Source: Siniperca chuatsi (lineage: Eukaryota; Chordata; Actinopteri; Centrarchiformes; Sinipercidae). Taken from it: DNA of 64,000 bases. Below are positions 1-11,413 of this stretch, in pieces. Within the stretch, counting starts at the first letter, position 1. Every line of letters begins with the position of its first letter. Location: the NCBI RefSeq assembly GCF_020085105.1, contig NC_058043.1, forward strand, positions 16,540,667 to 16,604,666. Reading direction: 5' to 3'. The translations under genes and the position numbers were made by a program. Below the pieces are notes generated by a model that did not search any database, was not told where the DNA came from, and saw nothing but the letters and a program-made list of their open reading frames with translations.

Positions 1-179
1 CCACTGTTCTGGACAGAGACTTCAGATGTTGGACCCCGAATCTGATGGAGCCACTCTCCCAGTTTGGGGGTCACAGCCCCCAGTGCTCCGATTACCACTG
101 GCACCACTGTTGCTTTTACTCTCCACATCTTTTGTAGCTCCTCTTTCAGCCCTTGGTATTTTTTGAGCTTCTCGTGTTC
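1..179 (-). repeat. Fragment of a LINE open reading frame (outer element A)
   Basis: On the minus strand this stretch reads as protein-like sequence including KYQGLKEELQKMW and VVPVVIGALGAVTPKL, which I recognise as a recurring teleost retroelement ORF. The same reading continues at 1311-1346 as IDVAIPSDSNI. The two parts are separated by another LINE at 189-1301. The element runs off the window start. Confidence 0.6.
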
Positions 180-188
180 CTTCTTCTT

Positions 189-1301
189 CAGAATTAGAAA
201 TACTTTATTGATCCCTGAGGGGAAACTCTTTCGTTACAGCTGCTCACTGTCACGTCAGTGCGCACAGGAATAGATGTACTAAGCAAATCAAAATATAATA
301 CACTATAATACAGCTAAGATAAATTAAGTACAAAGTGGATATAAGTATAAAAGCTAAAATAAGTGTAAGTACAGAAGTGGATTTACAGGTTGATAAGTAT
401 GTACGGTATAATACAATGTAATAAAATAAGTAATAGTGCAATAATGAGTACTGTCAAGTTAAGTGTAGCAGATTAACCAGATTATTAGACGGTGGATGTT
501 GCACAGCAGTAATATAAGTCTGAATAATTATCAATAAATAGGGAATATTAAACAGAAAACTTGCACAGGAGTATTAAACAGAGAATATTGCACAATATTT
601 CAAGTATTGCAGTGATGTTAGAGGGAGGATTTAAAGAGTTTGATGGCCACAGGCAGGAATGACTTCCTGTAGCGCTCTGTGGTGCTTTTTGGGGGGATGA
701 GTCTACCGCTGGAGGTGCTCCTTTGTTTGACCAGCACGTCATGGAGCGGGTGGGAGACACTGTCCAAGATGGCGTGTAGTTTGGCCAGCATCCTCCTCTC
801 TGATACCACCGCCAGAGAGTCCAGCTCCACCCCCACAATGTCACTGGCCTCACGGATCAGTTTGTTGAGTCTGTTAGCATCCGCTACCCTCAACCTGCTG
901 CCCCAGCATGCAACAGCATACAGGATAGCACTGGCCACCACAGATTCATAAAACATCCTCAGCATTGTCCAGCAGATGTTGAAGGACCTCAGCCTCCTCA
1001 GGAAATAGAGGCGGCTCTGGCCCTTCCTGTAAACAGCTTGAGTGTTCTTGGTCCAGTCCAGTTTATTATCCAAGTGTACTCCCAGGTACTTGTAATCCTC
1101 TACAGTGTCCACACTGACCCCCTGGATGGAAACCGGGGTCGCCGGTGCCTTGGCCCTTCGTAGATCTACAACCAGCTCCTTAGACTTTGTCGCATTGAGC
1201 TGCAGATGGTTCTGCTCACACCATGAGTTCCCCACCACAGCCCTGTACTCAGCCTCATCACCACCACTGATACTTCCCACCACAGCAGAGTCATCAGAAA
1301 A
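189..1301 (-). mobile_element. 5'-truncated LINE with reverse transcriptase C-terminus and 3' UTR
   Basis: On the minus strand 1301-618 is an uninterrupted reading frame beginning at the catalytic F-x-DD motif (FSDDSAVVG) and continuing through YKYLGVHLDNKLDW and LYFLRRLRSF to a stop; this is the C-terminal half of a LINE reverse transcriptase. The AT-rich 3' UTR ends at about 189 in the tail CAATAAAGTATTTCTAATTCTG. The 9-bp direct repeats at 180-188 and 1302-1310 (CTTCTTCTT) are the target-site duplication. 5' truncation at the catalytic motif is usual for LINE insertions. The copy lies in an intron of the transferrin gene, antisense to it. The lack of stops suggests moderate age. Confidence 0.8.
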
Positions 1302-1310
1302 CTTCTTCTT

Positions 1311-1400
1311 GATGTTGCTGTCGCTTGGGATTGCTACATCTATCACATTTATGCCTTCTCCTGCTTTTGTCGATCAACACAATGCCCAGTTTAAAATCAG
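1311..1400 (-). repeat. Continuation of outer LINE element A
   Basis: Minus-strand reading gives IDVAIPSDSNI followed by lysines, which joins in sense to the fragment at 1-179 once the inserted LINE (189-1301) and one copy of the 9-bp duplication are removed. The upstream limit near 1400 is approximate. Confidence 0.5.
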
Positions 1401-1528
1401 TTCAGTAAAACACATTTTGGACATGACAGGTGGTGTTGATGAAGGATAAAGCCTTCAGAATTAAACTGCAAAGCTCCTTTTTCAAGGATTGTAACATCTG
1501 CTTTTCATATTCATGTTTGTTCCGTCAG

Positions 1529-4500
1529 ACAACGACAGAGATGAGTTCAGGTTACTGTGTACAGATGGCACGCAAGCTCCTCTCAGTCACTACAGAAGTT
1601 GTAATCTGGGTCGTGGTCCAGGAGGCGGCATGGTCACCAGATTTAACTTTCGCAAGGTTGCTCGCAAATTTCTAGTGACCGTGCAGGTACATTTTCTTGT
1701 TCATCCATTTTCTTTTCCCACTTTTTCCACAAACATCACACACTTTGTTTCCACACTACATGTCCTTAGTTGTCCTTTTACCCCAAAAAAAGATTCTTCA
1801 AGGATTCTTTGTTGCTGTTTAGATGTTGTTTGGCCAACGAGGAAGAGAGAGGCAGCGCTTCCAACTCTTCGACTCATCTGCTTTTGGAGAAAATGACCTT
1901 CTCTTCAAAGATGTGACGGATAAACTAGCTGTTCTGCCAGATGACATGGATGTCAGTCAGGTGCTGGGGCTGGATTATGTGGCACTTCTCAAAGGTCTTG
2001 GACATGAAGGTGTGTGGTTGTTCTTTTTAGTATTCAAAACAGACTGGCTGAGATTTTATGACCTCATTGAACCTGTATGTGTGCAGGAAGTTCACTGGAG
2101 GACAGTGTTGTGCGATGGTGCTGTATTAGCCATGCAGAGCAGAAGAAATGTGAGCAGTGGGCTCTCAGTATAAAGTCAGACCCGCTGGTGTGTGTTAGAG
2201 CAGTCTCCATGCGCAACTGTATTGAGAAAATTAAGGTAAGTCATATAAATCACATGATGTTGGGATGTTGACATTTCATCACACTTGAAAAACACCTATT
2301 ATTCAAGCTGCAACTGCCTGTATACTCTCCCAACATCGCTGACGCAATTTGCTACAGAGGGACGAGGTGGACGCCGTCTCGCTGGATGCAACTCACTCTT
2401 TCATCGCAGGAAAATGTGGTCTTGTCCCTGTAGTCACAGAATATTATGGTAAGACTCTGTTTACATAGTTTTTCTACTAAGGTTTATTTTCAAAATGCAT
2501 ATACGCACAGCGACGAGGTGGCTCCAAACTCAAGTTGGAGCCTTTTCTACTGTATATTTCTATATACATCTTTTAAGTCATTTATGAAGCAAAACTTTTG
2601 CTGCTTTTTTCTGTTTTTATATCAGGGTAAATTTGTAAATTTAATATTTTTGAGTTTTTTGGACAGAACAAGCAATTAGCCTTTCTTATTCTCTTTTATT
2701 TGGATTTGTACAAATAATAAGGCAGTGTACAAATAATATAGTCATTGTAGCAAAATCTAATAATAATATTATAGTAACAAATAGTAATAATAAATGATAA
2801 TACAAGTACATAAAAAATACATAAAATCCAAAATAGGTATTTGACACTGAAATGAACATTTTCTGAAGGAAGAGCACCCAAATAAAGGGCTGCTAATTTA
2901 AGTGGGTTTTCTACCCAGAGTTTTTGAAAAATGTTTGACTTTTTATTAACTAAACGATGAATTGTAATAATAAGCTGCTTCATTCAAAAAATATTGATCC
3001 GTTTCCTCTGTGTTTTTCTTGGACTCTTAGGACAAGTATGTGTGCCAGCTGAAGGATTGACCCACTTAGAGACCGATGGTAAGACAGTAAACGACCAACT
3101 TGAAGCTGATGTGATTGTAGTCTTTACATGCCACTGTCTCTGTCCTCAGTGTTGCCCTCAGTGGTGGGTGTGGCAGTGGCAAAGAGCTCCAGCAGAAACA
3201 TATTCATCGGGAACCTCGGAGGCCGTCGCTCCTGTCATGGCCGCATGTACAGCCCAGCAGGCTGGCTGCTGCCGTACAGACACAGGTTAAGCCTGGAGCA
3301 TAACAGCAGCTCTGCCTGTGATCCAAACCAAGGTACTGTTCTGAATCGGTCACATGGAGTCCTGCATAAAAAGCTTTATTGAACTTATTCACCAGGATTC
3401 GACTTTATATTTACACTCTTGTTGTAAGAATATCATGTTATATCTCTTCTGTGTGCTGTGACCTCTTGTGACACTTTCTACTGTTGGCTGCTTGTCTTTT
3501 TGCCATTTTAAATGTAACACATTTTTGCACTCACACACAGTATAGCTGCAGTATGCCACTTTGTGTTTTCTTAGCGTACAACGAGGTGTTTTGGAAAGGC
3601 TGTCTTCCTGGCTCTCAGGGGAATCTGTGTAAAGTGTGTATGGGAGGCACAGGGGAGGCTGCCACCAAACGCTGTGCTGACAACCACAATGAGCGTTACT
3701 ATGGCAACATGGGGGCTTTAAGGTATGCGTGGTGGCTCACCTGAATCAGAGCTTCCTGTTCGCCTGTGGTTGCTGGTGTGGAGCGTTTAAAGAGTTTTTG
3801 AAGTGAAAATTATGAAAAAGCATTTTTTCCTCACTTACCTTTTGTGGTATGCAGCCATTAAGTTAGTTTGGGTTTTATTTGTCCTTTTAAGTTTAAAGTT
3901 CTATGTCTTTTACATTTACCGCCACCCCAATACAAGTGATGTAAAAGGAATAACGTTTATGGCGCTCACAGCATTTAAAACATTATATGTAAACCTGAAT
4001 TAACAGATTTTTTGGCCACTTAGGGGCAGCTGTAAAAGCAACACTGAGATATTATCACCTTTTAAATTGATATGGTGAACTTATTAGCAAACAGTTGCAT
4101 GTTTACACATCCAGCAGATACAAAGCAACATTAGTGTTCATTTGGAGTTGTGGTTCTGCCTAATATTCACTCTCTTTTAGCTTTTCTTTCCTCCACCAAT
4201 TCCTCAGGAGAATATCTGGCTCTTCAGTTGCTAACTGCTATACTGTGTTCACCAGCTAGTCACTAACTTTGTCTGTCAGCTGTTGGGTGCTGCACAGGTA
4301 GTGTACCATCAGTTATTAGAAAACAGCTTCCTGCTGCGGTCGAAAACAACACTGAGAGCGGTGAGAGTGAATCAAAACAGTAAAGTTTCAGGCCTTAAAA
4401 CCAAAACATCAGCTTAAAGATGTTAAAATGAGCTGAGGGGAACTGCAGGTTGATAATTCTCTGTGGGTTTGCCGCTAAGAATGACTACTTTCACATACAA

Positions 4501-6240
4501 GAACTCATTTAATCCATTGTTAATAAAAAAAAATATTAAAATATAGCTGGTCTAAAATCAACAGCAACACCTCTTTCCAGAAACAGTGCCCCCATTATTC
4601 TGGATAATCTGCAAAATACACCGTCAACTGTTGTCATAGGGACTATTTTTTTGGTAGAAAGTAGTTCTGCCTCCACCTCCATTGTATTTGAGTGGAGGCC
4701 AAAATTTCAAACCTTGGGCAAATAAAATCAAAACTACTTGTGTGGCTGGATGCTACTAGGGCGGTGAGAAAATGTTTTTATGTAACTTGGCTGAATTGAC
4801 CCTTTAATCCTTTAGCCCTTTACTCATTATTCACAGGTGTCTGGTTGGAGATGCAAGTGGTAAAAGCTACGGCGATGTGGCCTTCCTTGAGCAGCACAAC
4901 CTTCTTGCCAACGTCCTCAGTGAGATATTCAAGATGAAGTTTTGACATGAACACACACACTGATGCTAACACATACTGTATGTTTATCATGTTACATTGT
5001 ATCTTTGTCGTGTTGTACTTCAGGTTTGAGTTCCACCGGTTGGGCCGAGGGCTGGACGTCATCCGACTTTGAGCTGCTGTGTGGTGATGGTCGTCGGGCC
5101 CCGTTGTCAGAGTGGGAGAGCTGTAACCTCGGAGTCATCCCTCCTAACACCATCATGACACGGCCAGTGCTCACGGCACGAGTGTACGACTTCCTCATGA
5201 AGTCGCAGGTCAGCTTATGCGAACAGACTCTTTTAACAGATGGGAGTGTTTTAAATCAGGCTTTCCTTGTATGCACCATGGCGGACAGTCTACGAAACAT
5301 GGGTCTCTGCTGCCTCTTGAAGTCATCAAGAATAGTGTAAGTTTCAGGTTCTGTCACTCTACGGCTCAGCAGCACCTCTACCACTTAAAGTAAACCCTTA
5401 ACGCTGCAGCTTGAGACAGATGAAGTATGAAAGTCTTGAAGATGCCTTTAACTAACATGCAAAACTCCAAGGTGCTTGCCATTGCATTTAGGACGGGTTT
5501 ATTTCAGGTCACAGTTTGATGCTTTTCTTCAAGAAATATAAACACTTTGTGGGGGGGTGTTTTAAGTTGTTTAACGACAAGCAGCCTTACAAGATATTTT
5601 CCTGAATAAAATAGTCTAAAATTACCAAATTTTGATTTACATCTGCAATTATCTAACGATTAAGTACACAAGAGTGAAATCTAATCAGACATTTGATGCC
5701 AGCTTTTGGTTATATTGTACTATGGACACATTTCAGTTGGTACCACAACATTATTGAGGTCCAATAGCAGCTCTAGTCGCGACCACATTGCCGGCAGAAA
5801 CTGTTGCCAAGGATCCAGTTCTTTGCTTCTGCTGATGAATACTGATGGAAATCAGCACATTTGTGAAATGGGGAGTGTTTAGGTGGATATTTACTCTTGT
5901 AAAATTCTACCCTATAGGAAACTTTGGCAGCCAATCCAAACACAGAGTTCAAGCTCTTTGAGTCTCACCAATACGGAGAAAGTGATCTGCTGTTCAAAGA
6001 TGCAACTCGGTGTTTTGTCCACACAAGCCACATGGACTACCGCTCCATCCTCGGAGATGACTTTTACAGTCACGCAGAAACTGTCTTCAACTGCACACAC
6101 TCTGGTAAGCTTACAATAAAAATAAACTTGCTTGACTGTCAAACATATAACTGAACTCGATAATGCTAATGTTTACATCTATTTTCCTCACAACAGATAT
6201 CTTGGAGTTTTGTAATCAGGACGTGTGTAGCATATTCTAA
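1529..6240 (+). CDS. Transferrin-family protein, 3' part (melanotransferrin / otolith matrix protein-like)
   Basis: Eleven phase-consistent exons: 1529-1686, 1823-2009, 2087-2235, 2358-2448, 3031-3078, 3150-3332, 3575-3722, 4837-4919, 5024-5208, 5918-6104, 6197-6240 (about 487 residues; 5' exons lie before the window). The first three exons give the end of the N-lobe (LLCTDGTQAPL, then DLLFKD) and the bridge (VVRWCCIS). The remainder is a whole C-lobe: SLDATHSF, AGKCGLVPV, RRSCHGRMYSPAGW, LCKVCMGG, RYYGNMGALRCL, GDVAFL, FELLCGDG, and a second DLLFKD. It ends CNQDVCSIF with no hydrophobic GPI-type tail, unlike melanotransferrin, so an otolith matrix protein or another secreted transferrin is possible. 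Compared with serotransferrin the C-lobe keeps the Asp ligand but has Val, Asn and Asn where the two Tyr and the His should be, so iron binding is unlikely. Family assignment is firm; the orthologue is not settled. Confidence 0.85.
3723..4836 (+). other. Transferrin-gene intron carrying a dispersed repeat (about 4195-4800)
   Basis: No coding signal is seen. From about 4195 to 4800 the sequence resembles copies at 18170-18450 and, inverted, at 38500-38945 and 8640-8920. Shared landmarks are GGTGAGAGTGA, AACCAAAACA, ATTCTCTGTGGGTT, CACATACAAG and ATCCATTGTTAAT. The repeat class is unknown to me, though it recurs widely in teleost DNA. Confidence 0.5.
5209..5917 (+). other. Transferrin-gene intron, nothing recognised
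   Basis: AT-rich intron with ordinary donor and acceptor sites. I see no coding, structural or repeat feature beyond a short poly-G run near 5550. Confidence 0.5.
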
Positions 6241-7600
6241 TGGACACACAGAAGGAAACGTTACCTTTCCCTGTGATACTCAGTGGTTCAACCCTTCATC
6301 CACAAACTTGATTCGTCCACATGTGATGACTGCAAACCATCACTGGTATCATCCTGTTCACAGCAGAGATTAAAGGCTAAAACTCTGCTGCCTGACTGCT
6401 TTTGCACAACAAGGGTTGGGATTCAATGCAAACCGAAGTGATTGACTTTTCAACACCTATAACTCTTTACTTCAGTCATTATTATTGCTTTCATGTCAAG
6501 TCTTCTTTCATAAGCAACTTTCAGATACCATTATGACTTTAAATGTTGTATTGTGTATAATCTGTGTTTCAAAAATGCAAAACACATTTGCTTTGTATTT
6601 TTAAGCCTGAAAACAAAACATTCCTGCCATTAACACAGCAAAGTGCAAACATGAAGCCTCACACAAAGAAGCTGAGATGACTCAAAGCATTGAGGTAATG
6701 ACAAAAGACATGACTACACTTGTAAATAATAAAAATAATCAGGTGTAAAATCAATGTGTGTAGAATAGGTAACATGTAACCATGTGTAAATTATCCAAGT
6801 TTTGCCTCACTTGTTAAATTTTTACATGCACCAATTATATTACAGTACTTAAGTTAATAAATCTCAAAGTGAGTGTGAGACTGGGAGCCAGAAAATATAT
6901 GGGGGTGCCATTTTAAAGCAATGGTTCTTACTATTGTTAATTAGTCTTAAAGCAGCTCTGAAATAAATGGCCTCAATCCTGGCTATACATTTTTACACAT
7001 ATTTTCCAATGGACCTCCACACTGTTTGAGATTGACGCTGTGGTTTAAATACAGATATCCAAACTCTTTGTTGATCACAGAAAGGAAACTTACTTCAGCT
7101 GAATACAGCTAGAACTACTGCATTATACTTAGTTTTGTATTAATTATGCAATGCAATTTATGTAATGCAGTTAAGTTGGTGTAAAGTTATTTAGTCATCT
7201 TTGTCTATATTACCTGCTTGTGGACCGAAGTCTGAATTAAAGGGGCATTAGAGGTATGTAGTCTTCTAGAGACTAGTGAAAATATGACTAAGGTTAAGAG
7301 CTCCATTTAAAATAACAAAGGTATATGTATACATGTGTATATGTACATGTACATATTTTGACAAATAAAACCGAACACCATAGCAATCTTCAACTATAAA
7401 TCTTTGACTACAACTCCCAGAGTACAGCGTGACAGTGTTTGGTGTTACGTAAATCCTGGTATTTCCTGTTGCTGTCACTTTAACAGCCCGACAAGGGTTC
7501 CCATGTTATATCAGGCTGCTGTGATTTGTCATGTTATTCAACCAACACTTCGTAGCTGCTGACACTGTTACTACAGTAACGTTAAACTGTAGCTACAATT
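6241..7600. other. Transferrin 3' UTR and intergenic DNA
   Basis: AT-rich sequence without coding signal. A short alternating purine-pyrimidine stretch of GTATAT/ACATGT units lies at about 7321-7355. No certain poly(A) site could be chosen among several A-rich candidates. Confidence 0.45.
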
Positions 7601-7609
7601 ATAGCGCAC

Positions 7610-7946
7610 AATATGGTATAGTAGCTAACTAGCGTACACGAACAAAGTTAGTTAGCTAGCTAGCGTTAGCTGACATTGTAACTGTTAACGTTAGCCAGCT
7701 GTTAGTCACCGGTTGTAACGTGCACTTTTGGAAAGTAGCCCAGTGACTGTTTCTTGCTATGTTTGAATATTTTCCTTTCATATATTCTGTACTTATAAGA
7801 CCATTATAATGTCATTAAAGGTTGCATTAAGTAGCATGTAGTCGTGTAGCTTCTTAGCTAGGTTACCTGACTGTTAGCATTGTCACCTGCGGTGTAAAGG
7901 AGATGTCTCATTTCTAACCGTCAGTGCTGTGTTTGTCTTGCTGCAG
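7610..7946 (+). promoter_or_regulatory. Probable sirt4 promoter and 5' UTR region
   Basis: The stretch is rich in GTTAGC/GCTAGC words, including GTTAACGTTAGC at 7684-7695. It ends in a pyrimidine tract and CTGCAG directly before the sirt4 ATG at 7947, so a spliced non-coding first exon probably lies upstream. The exact transcription start cannot be read. Confidence 0.4.
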
Positions 7947-9569
7947 ATGAGATTACCATGGCGGATCCTCATATTACACACAGCACCTGTAAGGAGGGCA
8001 TCCTCAGTCCCTGCAGGTGTGTTGAGCTTTGTCCCCGCCTGCAGCACCACTGATGCCCACTCCCTGGAGCTGCTGCAGGACTTTGTGTCCCGAGCCAGAC
8101 GCCTGTTTGTTATCAGTGGAGCAGGACTCTCCACAGAGTCAGGGATCCCTGATTACCGCTCAGAGGGTGTCGGGCTGTATGCTCGCACTGACAGACGACC
8201 CATGCAGCATGTAGAGTTTGTCCACAGCGCAAAGTCTCGCCAGCGCTACTGGGCCAGAAACTTTGTGGGGTGGCCGCAGTTCTCCTCCCGTCAGCCAAAC
8301 TCTGCACACAAGGTCCTGCAGCGGTGGGAGGAGAGAGGCAAGCTGCACTGGCTGGTTACACAGAATGTGGATGCTCTTCATTCAAAGGCAGGACAGAAAA
8401 GACTGACTGAGCTCCACGGCTGTGCACACAGGTGAGAAAACACCAAATGACACATTAACCATGAACCTAATAGCTGTCAAGATTGTGGTCTTCAGATTTT
8501 TATTTTGTCCAGGATTTATGGAAAAGGGAAAGCTATAACTGCTACATATTAGTGCTTGATAAGTCATTAGATTTTGTTTAAACAAAAATGATAAACAGTG
8601 CCAGTAGGAAATGATTGTCAGTAAAAAAAAGTAAATACAGCAGTATATTTAAAGGGTTGGTTGATCTAAATGACAAAAAAACATTTTAACTCCTAGTGAT
8701 ATCTAGCCGCACAGATAGATTTGGTTTATACATTAGAGGTGAATGGAATTTCATTTGTAGTGCCCACAACATTTAAAAATTTGATTTAATAGTTCAGTAG
8801 CAACATTATTCTGTATTCTGGATCATCCACAGACCTCACTGTAAGCTGTCATCCATAGGGTCTATTTCTTCGATATAAAGTAGTTGCAAATAAATCTGTT
8901 CACAGTGAGGTCTTCTTAAGTAAGTTTTTATAAGTCACTATCCACATGCCTATCTACAAAAATGTGTTTAAAGATGAAATGTTGGGGCTCATATGTGTCC
9001 TCAGGGTGATGTGTCTAGGCTGTGGTGCCATCTCGGCGAGGGAGGAGCTCCAGACGCGATTTGTAGCACTAAACCCGGACTGGAGAGCGCAGGCCGGCGC
9101 TGTGGCTCCGGACGGTGATGTCTTCTTAGAGGACGAGCAGGTCCTCCATTTCAGAGTTCCCTCCTGTGAGGACTGTGGAGGGATACTGAAGCCTGCGGTC
9201 ACGTTTTTTGGAGACACTGTGAACAAAGGGACAGTACAGTCAGTGCACGACAGACTGGCGGAGTCGGATGCGCTGCTAGTCGTGGGGTCATCGTTACAGG
9301 TCGGTTTTTTAGAAAAATGTGTGAAGCACCTTGGTCAAGATAGCACAAGTATACAACACAATTATTCTGGATTTTTGAATTTGTGTATAATTGTGTCCCT
9401 CTCTGTTATTCCCAAGGTATATTCAGGATACAGGTTTTTACTGGCAGCGAGTGATAGGAAAATGCCAGTCGCCATCCTGAACATTGGGTCCACGAGGGCA
9501 GATCACCTGGCCGAGCTGAAAGTGAGCGGCCGCTGTGGTGAAGTGCTGTCAGTCATTCAACCTCTCTGA
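7947..9569 (+). CDS. sirt4: NAD-dependent protein lipoamidase/deacylase sirtuin-4
   Basis: Three exons, 7947-8431, 9005-9299 and 9417-9569, give 310 residues against about 314 in human SIRT4. A short basic N-terminus ([20 protein letters not shown]) fits a mitochondrial targeting peptide. The sirtuin core follows: [15 protein letters not shown] (NAD-binding loop), [21 protein letters not shown], the catalytic His at about residue 157 in LTELHGC, paired zinc cysteines CLGCG and [26 protein letters not shown] and a final [15 protein letters not shown]4 is a matrix enzyme acting on glutamate dehydrogenase and carboxylase complexes (family knowledge). The start is set by a splice acceptor immediately before the ATG; an earlier in-frame ATG at 7929 lies in the acceptor tract. 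The second intron is only 117 nt, stop-free and a multiple of three. Confidence 0.95.
8640..8925 (-). repeat. Dispersed repeat copy in sirt4 intron 1
   Basis: Its left part (AAAGGG, then AAAAACATTTT, CTAG and AGCCGCACA) matches in reverse complement the right part of the repeat at 4195-4800. Landmarks such as TTCTGGATCATCC and CATAGGGTCTATTT are shared with changes. Confidence 0.45.
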
Positions 9570-9800
9570 CTGTCATGGACATGCAGTTTGGATATTAAGC
9601 TGGTCAAAACTACCTCGGATTTAAACCAGTAAACGACATAATCTACTTCAGGATGGCTGCCTCCGCTGTTTGGCACTTTTTTGTGTAACGTAAAAGGAGC
9701 CAGGAGCATCTACACTTCTCTGCCAGGAGAATTCGCTGCTATTATCAAAGTAGGGCAAATAGGGACAGTTGAATGTTAAAATGAGATTTGTCCTACTTCG

Positions 9801-9806
9801 AATAAA
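9801..9806 (+). promoter_or_regulatory. Likely sirt4 poly(A) signal
   Basis: AATAAA 232 bases after the sirt4 stop, followed by a GT-rich stretch (GTGTGCCTGTCC). It is the first canonical hexamer downstream. Confidence 0.6.
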
Positions 9807-9829
9807 GTGTGCCTGTCCTCTCCATGTTT

Positions 9830-11384
9830 GTGGAAGTGCAGGCAGTTATTGGATAAAGGTAAAAAAAAAATAATCATGTGGTAGGTAAGACACAATAGAG
9901 AGCTGCTTTGAAACAAATTCAAGAGATTATACAAAATATACTGCAATCAGCTGTTTTTAAAGGGTGTGATTTGTGTTATCCTGGAATGGATTAGTCTCAT
10001 GTTTTTATATAATGGTGCTGAGATTGATAGGTATACATCTTAAATGCTAACATAGTCAATAGAATGGACCTTTTGTCCCAATTTCTCCAACAATGTTTAA
10101 CTATACAAGTAAGAGGCTTGAGAGTTCAGTGTGTTTGTTCAGCAAACTGTCAAGCACTTGATCTTATTTTACCTAAAACTGATGCAAATGTTTGTATTTG
10201 AAATGTCATGACAAACGTGTTATTTTCAGTTTCACTTTATGTAAATAAATCATTTTAAAGCATTATAGCCCTTTATACATTAATTTGTCAAGGTGGACAC
10301 TTTCAACGTCAGTCTCCACAAATGTATGGTTTTGCAATTATCAATAGTCCCCTGACACCACACTTTATCAATTTATCTCAAACTTGGAGCTCCACAGTGA
10401 GGCTTCTAAGACTGAGGACCATTCAGACAAAACGTATCGACTTATTAAGTCTGCAGATTGAGAACTATAGTGCTGTACAACAGACCTTCTTACAGCGGAA
10501 AATGTGACTTGCCATAGCAGCAAAGGCACAAGTGGCGCTACTTTTATACCAACAGGAAATGTTTATGCTTTCACTGCTGCGTGTTAATCAAACTGCAACT
10601 TTGGAACGCCACTGCTGTTTGTTTTTTGAGGTGCTCCTGCAGCTGTTTGACAACATCCACAATTTTATTATTCCAGCTATAAGGAGCTCCTTCATTTCCT
10701 CTGTGCATTGTATTGTTGGACAGAACACAGCTATAGTTTTGACTTGGAACTGGTACAAGTAAAAGCAAAGCAGGCATTATTATTAAATCTGCGCTTTTCC
10801 TGTTATGGCATGTCAAAGTGTCTATTATTATTTGTCATGGACCTATTATCTGTATACTGTTGGTCAAAAAGACTCAGTGTACTTTATACACACCACAAAA
10901 GTAACATACCCTAGTAGACGACTACCGTACACCTAATTAATCAGTTTTGTTAACGTAACATACAGTACTCAAATTAATTGGTTTTGTGAAGCTTATTGAA
11001 CTTATATTTTTAATTGTGTTTATTCAGACTGGAGTCCAAGTAGGATCACGTGAGAGATGTTCTCTGTTAAAATAAAACAACTTTACTGAAGCACATGATT
11101 TTACATACCAGGACATAAACACCAGTAACTTTGTAGACTTTGAAAATGGCTGTGGAATACTTGGTGTTGTTCGCCCTGGATATTAATTACATAATCTGAC
11201 AAAAATAACACTCAAAGTTTCTGAAACGTATTTGGTCACTTTAATCAGGGCCTTCTGTCATAATGTTGGTAGTGTGTGTGCACTGTCTCCCAGTGTTTGA
11301 ATACCACTGCACATTAAGAAATAAACAGCTGTTTTGACACAGTGTAATGGAGTGATGAAGTAAAGCCCACATATTTTATAAGAG
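9830..11384. other. Intergenic DNA between convergent sirt4 and c1orf74-like genes
   Basis: No coding signal. The sequence is AT-rich with several possible poly(A) hexamers on both strands. TTTATT at 11385-11390, just outside, is a minus-strand AATAAA that could end the c1orf74-like transcript. Confidence 0.4.
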
Positions 11385-11413
11385 TTTATTTTAAACACAA
11401 ACTTATGCTAGCA

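Noticed and set aside
8946-9416. A single long reading frame covering sirt4 exons 2 and 3 and the DNA before exon 2
   Set aside because: The frame starts in intron 1 and reads through intron 2. Conserved sirtuin sequence begins at 9005 after an acceptor and skips 9300-9416.
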